From Desulfuromonadaceae bacterium (GTDB lineage Bacteria; Desulfobacterota; Desulfuromonadia; Desulfuromonadales; Syntrophotaleaceae): 9,104 bases of DNA. The DNA is taken from assembly GCA_021107335.1 (NCBI GenBank), contig JAIOSZ010000017.1:1-9104 (forward strand). Direction: 5' to 3'. Under the pieces are notes generated by a model. It saw only the letters and a list, made by a program, of their open reading frames with translations, did no database searches and had not been told where the DNA came from. Below, piece by piece: positions 6,933 to 9,104 of the stretch; the stretch's first letter is position 1, and every line of letters starts with the position of its first letter. The position numbers and the translations under genes were made by a program.

Positions 6933-7002
6933 TTTTTCAGGATCTCAACATACTAGCTAGTGTCCATCTGGAAACTAGCTAGTATGTTGAGATCCTGAAA
7001 AA
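6933..7002. repeat. Perfect 29-bp inverted repeat
   Basis: The left arm at 6933-6961 and the right arm at 6974-7002 are exact reverse complements over 29 bp, separated by 12 nt (GTCCATCTGGAA), whose TCC/GGA could add three more pairs. The arms begin TTTTTCAGGATCTC and end GAGATCCTGAAAAA. Polarity is the reverse of an intrinsic terminator: on either strand the T-run comes first and the A-run last, so no U-tract follows the stem. Each arm ends in ACTAGCTAGT, a palindrome carrying two CTAG tetramers, a tetramer that is rare in many proteobacteria. It may be a tiny MITE or transposon remnant, or a processing hairpin. No target-site duplication is evident. Confidence 0.9.
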
Positions 7003-7096
7003 TACCAGGCCTTGTAAGGCGAAATCTTTGCTTAGCCATCCCATATGTTTTTGCGAATGCATTAATAGTTGAACAAATAACGGATTATGTCTGGTC

Positions 7097-7129
7097 AAAG
7101 GTCGCTTCGAAATGAAGCGACCTTTTTTT
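7097..7129 (+). terminator. Intrinsic terminator
   Basis: A 12-bp perfect stem, AAAGGTCGCTTC (7097-7108) and GAAGCGACCTTT (7114-7125), with a 5-nt loop and a T7 run at 7123-7129. It lies about 200 bp past the Lon-like stop, which it presumably serves, and insulates the glnB promoter region from read-through. Confidence 0.9.
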
Positions 7130-7203
7130 GTTGCGGTAAATCCGATTGAACCAGGTTGGTGATTATTTTTCAGGCGACAGAGTGCCTAAGCGCAGGTGTT
7201 TCG

Positions 7204-7220
7204 TGCACTTATTTTGGGCA
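7204..7220. promoter_or_regulatory. NtrC-like enhancer site
   Basis: TGCACT-N5-TGGGCA resembles the NtrC dyad TGCACY-N5-RGTGCA: the left half is perfect and the right half is degraded. It is centred about 85 bp upstream of the predicted sigma-54 transcription start, a normal distance for an enhancer-binding protein. In Geobacter relatives the regulator could be the NtrC-type GnfM. The site is inferred from one good half only. Confidence 0.4.
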
Positions 7221-7270
7221 TAAATTACCCATTGATGTTGTAAGTTGCTGAAATGAAACAATAAAATATT

Positions 7271-7290
7271 TTGGCATGTGCGATGCAAAC
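7271..7290 (+). promoter_or_regulatory. Sigma-54 (RpoN) promoter of glnB-amtB
   Basis: TTGGCATGTGCGATGCAAAC has the invariant GG at 7273-7274 and GC at 7285-7286, separated by exactly 10 bp. It differs from YTGGCACG-N4-TTGCW at only two fixed positions. The predicted start is near 7298, giving a leader of about 135 nt. A sigma-54 promoter is the usual arrangement for P-II/ammonium transporter operons in proteobacteria, which supports the call. Confidence 0.8.
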
Positions 7291-7297
7291 TTTCTTG

Positions 7298-7771
<474 letters not shown>

Positions 7772-7791
7772 TTTGATCCCTGGAACGTAAC

Positions 7792-7798
7792 AAGGAGG
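7792..7798 (+). promoter_or_regulatory. Strong ribosome binding site fixing the amtB GTG start
   Basis: AAGGAGG, a full-length Shine-Dalgarno, lies 7 nt before GTG at 7806. It decides the non-ATG start of amtB; the next in-frame ATG (codon 6) would cut into the signal peptide. Confidence 0.9.
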
Positions 7799-7805
7799 CA
7801 AAACA

Positions 7806-9104
7806 GTGAAACGATTCGGAATGTTAATTGTAGCCGGTTTACTGCTGGCGATCCCCGCTCTCGGCTTTGCCGAAGAGGTTGCTATCAGTGCTGCCGATGT
7901 GCAGAACAATCTCAATTTTGTTTGGACCCTGCTTGCGGCATTCATGGTTTTTATCATGCAGGCCGGTTTCGCCATGGTCGAGTCCGGTTTCACTCGGGCC
8001 AAAAACGCCTGTAATATCCTGATGAAGAACATGATGGACTTCTCAGTCGGCGCAATCGCCTTCTGGGCCATCGGTTTCGGCCTGATGTTCGGCACCACCA
8101 ACGGTTTCTTCGGCACCACAGATTTCTTTTTCAGCGGTGCTACCGGCGACGGTGCCCCTTGGAACTACGCATTCTGGATGTTTCAGACCGTGTTCGTCGC
8201 TACGGCCGCGACGATAATTTCCGGTGCTGTAGCTGAGCGTACCAAATTCAGCGCTTATCTGATCTACTCAATTTTTGTTTCGGCCCTGATCTATCCGATC
8301 TTCGGCGGCTGGGCCTGGGGCAGTCTGTTTAACGGTAATGGCTGGCTCGAAGGTCTCGGCTTTATCGACTTCGCTGGTTCCACCGTGGTTCATTCCGTGG
8401 GCGGTTGGCTGGCCCTGGCCGGCGCCATCGTTGTCGGTCCCCGCCTTGGCAAGTTCGACAAGAAGGGCAAGGTCAAGCCGATCCCCGGTCACAGCATTCC
8501 CCTGGCAGGTCTCGGAGTCTTTCTGCTGTGGTTCGGTTGGTACGGTTTCAATGCCGGTTCCACCACCACCGGTGATACGTCCATCGCCATCATCGCCGTA
8601 ACCACCACCCTGGCTGCAGCTGCTGGTTCCTGTACAGCCATGCTCGCTACCTGGATCAAGTACGGCAAGAGCGATATCGGTATGACCCTCAATGGCGCTC
8701 TTGCTGGTCTGGTCGGCATTACCGCCGGCTGCGCCAACGTCACTCCTGTTTCCGCTGTCATCATCGGCGCTATTGCCGGCATCCTGGTCCTCTACTCGGT
8801 TCTGTTTTTTGACAAAATCAAGGTTGATGACCCGGTCGGCGCCGTCTCAGTACACGGTGTCTGTGGCGCATGGGGCACCTTGGCCGCTGGTCTCTTCGAT
8901 TCCGCTGGTTTTTCTATGAAGGTGGTCGGTGTGCAGCTGATCGGCATCGGCGCTTGCTTTGCCTGGGCCTTTATCACCGGTCTGATCCTGTTCAAGCTGA
9001 TCGACATGGTGATCGGTATGCGCGTGAGCAAAGAAGAGGAAATGGCCGGTCTCGACTTCTGCGAGCACGGTGCTACTGCTTATCCAGACTTTCAGACTCA
9101 TCAC
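7806..9104 (+). CDS. amtB: Ammonium transporter, Amt family (3' end beyond window)
   Basis: 433 codons from GTG 7806 remain open to the window edge; Amt proteins of about 430-450 residues suggest only a few codons are missing. Residues 1-22 (MKRFGMLIVAGLLLAIPALG, then FA) look like a cleaved signal peptide, and eleven membrane helices follow, so the protein is in the inner membrane and trimeric by family knowledge. Conduction residues are all present: Phe gate F130 and F248, pore histidines H196 (GSTVVHSVGG) and H350 (VSVHGVCGAWG), structural D188 (FIDFAG), and S252 in GWYGFNAGS. The C-terminal tail has the GMRVSKEEEMAGLDFCEHG segment, whose conserved MR...EE..GLD..EHG pattern mediates subunit cross-talk and P-II contact. 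It brings NH4+/NH3 into the cell and is gated by the P-II protein encoded 34 bp upstream in the same operon. Confidence 0.97.
   Translation, partial: MKRFGMLIVAGLLLAIPALGFAEEVAISAADVQNNLNFVWTLLAAFMVFIMQAGFAMVESGFTRAKNACNILMKNMMDFSVGAIAFWAIGFGLMFGTTNGFFGTTDFFFSGATGDGAPWNYAFWMFQTVFVATAATIISGAVAERTKFSAYLIYSIFVSALIYPIFGGWAWGSLFNGNGWLEGLGFIDFAGSTVVHSVGGWLALAGAIVVGPRLGKFDKKGKVKPIPGHSIPLAGLGVFLLWFGWYGFNAGSTTTGDTSIAIIAVTTTLAAAAGSCTAMLATWIKYGKSDIGMTLNGALAGLVGITAGCANVTPVSAVIIGAIAGILVLYSVLFFDKIKVDDPVGAVSVHGVCGAWGTLAAGLFDSAGFSMKVVGVQLIGIGACFAWAFITGLILFKLIDMVIGMRVSKEEEMAGLDFCEHGATAYPDFQTHH

Noticed and set aside
6933..7002. Intrinsic terminator for the Lon-like gene
   Set aside because: There is no U-run after the stem on either strand; the T and A runs are inside the stem with the wrong polarity, and a proper terminator lies at 7097-7129.
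7217..7236. IHF site between the NtrC-like site and the sigma-54 promoter
   Set aside because: The best match to the IHF consensus on the minus strand has two mismatches at fixed positions in A+T-rich DNA, which is not distinguishable from chance.

Overview
The window looks like chromosomal DNA of a Gram-negative bacterium. My best guess is a deltaproteobacterium of the Desulfuromonas/Geobacter/Pelobacter type. That guess rests on the mix of families (agmatine route to putrescine, large Lon-like AAA protease, sigma-54-controlled P-II/ammonium transporter operon, decayed REP-type transposase). It is an inference; no marker gene here fixes the taxon. Most genes are ordinary housekeeping or accessory genes, and I see no phage, CRISPR, tRNA or rRNA.

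Layout, left to right. (1) 2-160: C-terminal end of a DUF1254/DUF1214-type protein, cut by the window edge. (2) 161-706: a gene-poor stretch with two small hairpins (223-275), a decayed IS200/REP-type tyrosine transposase (305-529) and a strong bidirectional terminator (618-658). (3) 707-2619, minus strand: aguB and aguA, overlapping by ATGA, which convert agmatine to putrescine through N-carbamoylputrescine. (4) 2733-4262, minus strand: a membrane protein fusing a DedA/VTT domain to a PAP2 phosphatase, probably acting on undecaprenyl or other lipid phosphates. (5) 4263-4485: a divergent promoter region with overlapping candidate promoters. (6) 4486-6894, plus strand: an 802-residue Lon-like AAA+ protease with an intact Ser-Lys dyad. 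(7) 6895-7432: a control region with a perfect 29-bp inverted repeat, an intrinsic terminator, an NtrC-like site, a sigma-54 promoter and a structured leader of about 135 nt. (8) 7433-9104, plus strand: P-II protein gene and amtB. The amtB gene has a GTG start and runs off the right edge, lacking at most its last few codons.

How the genes work together. AguA and AguB are consecutive enzymes of one pathway, with translation probably coupled. The P-II protein and AmtB form the classical ammonium uptake and gating pair under nitrogen control. The DedA-PAP2 fusion and the Lon-like protease share only a promoter region. The stretches most worth a second look are the outward-T/inward-A inverted repeat at 6933-7002, the folded glnB-amtB leader, and the DedA-PAP2 fusion that lacks the usual acidic residue of the DedA PG[D/E] motif. 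I found no convincing multi-gene novel system.
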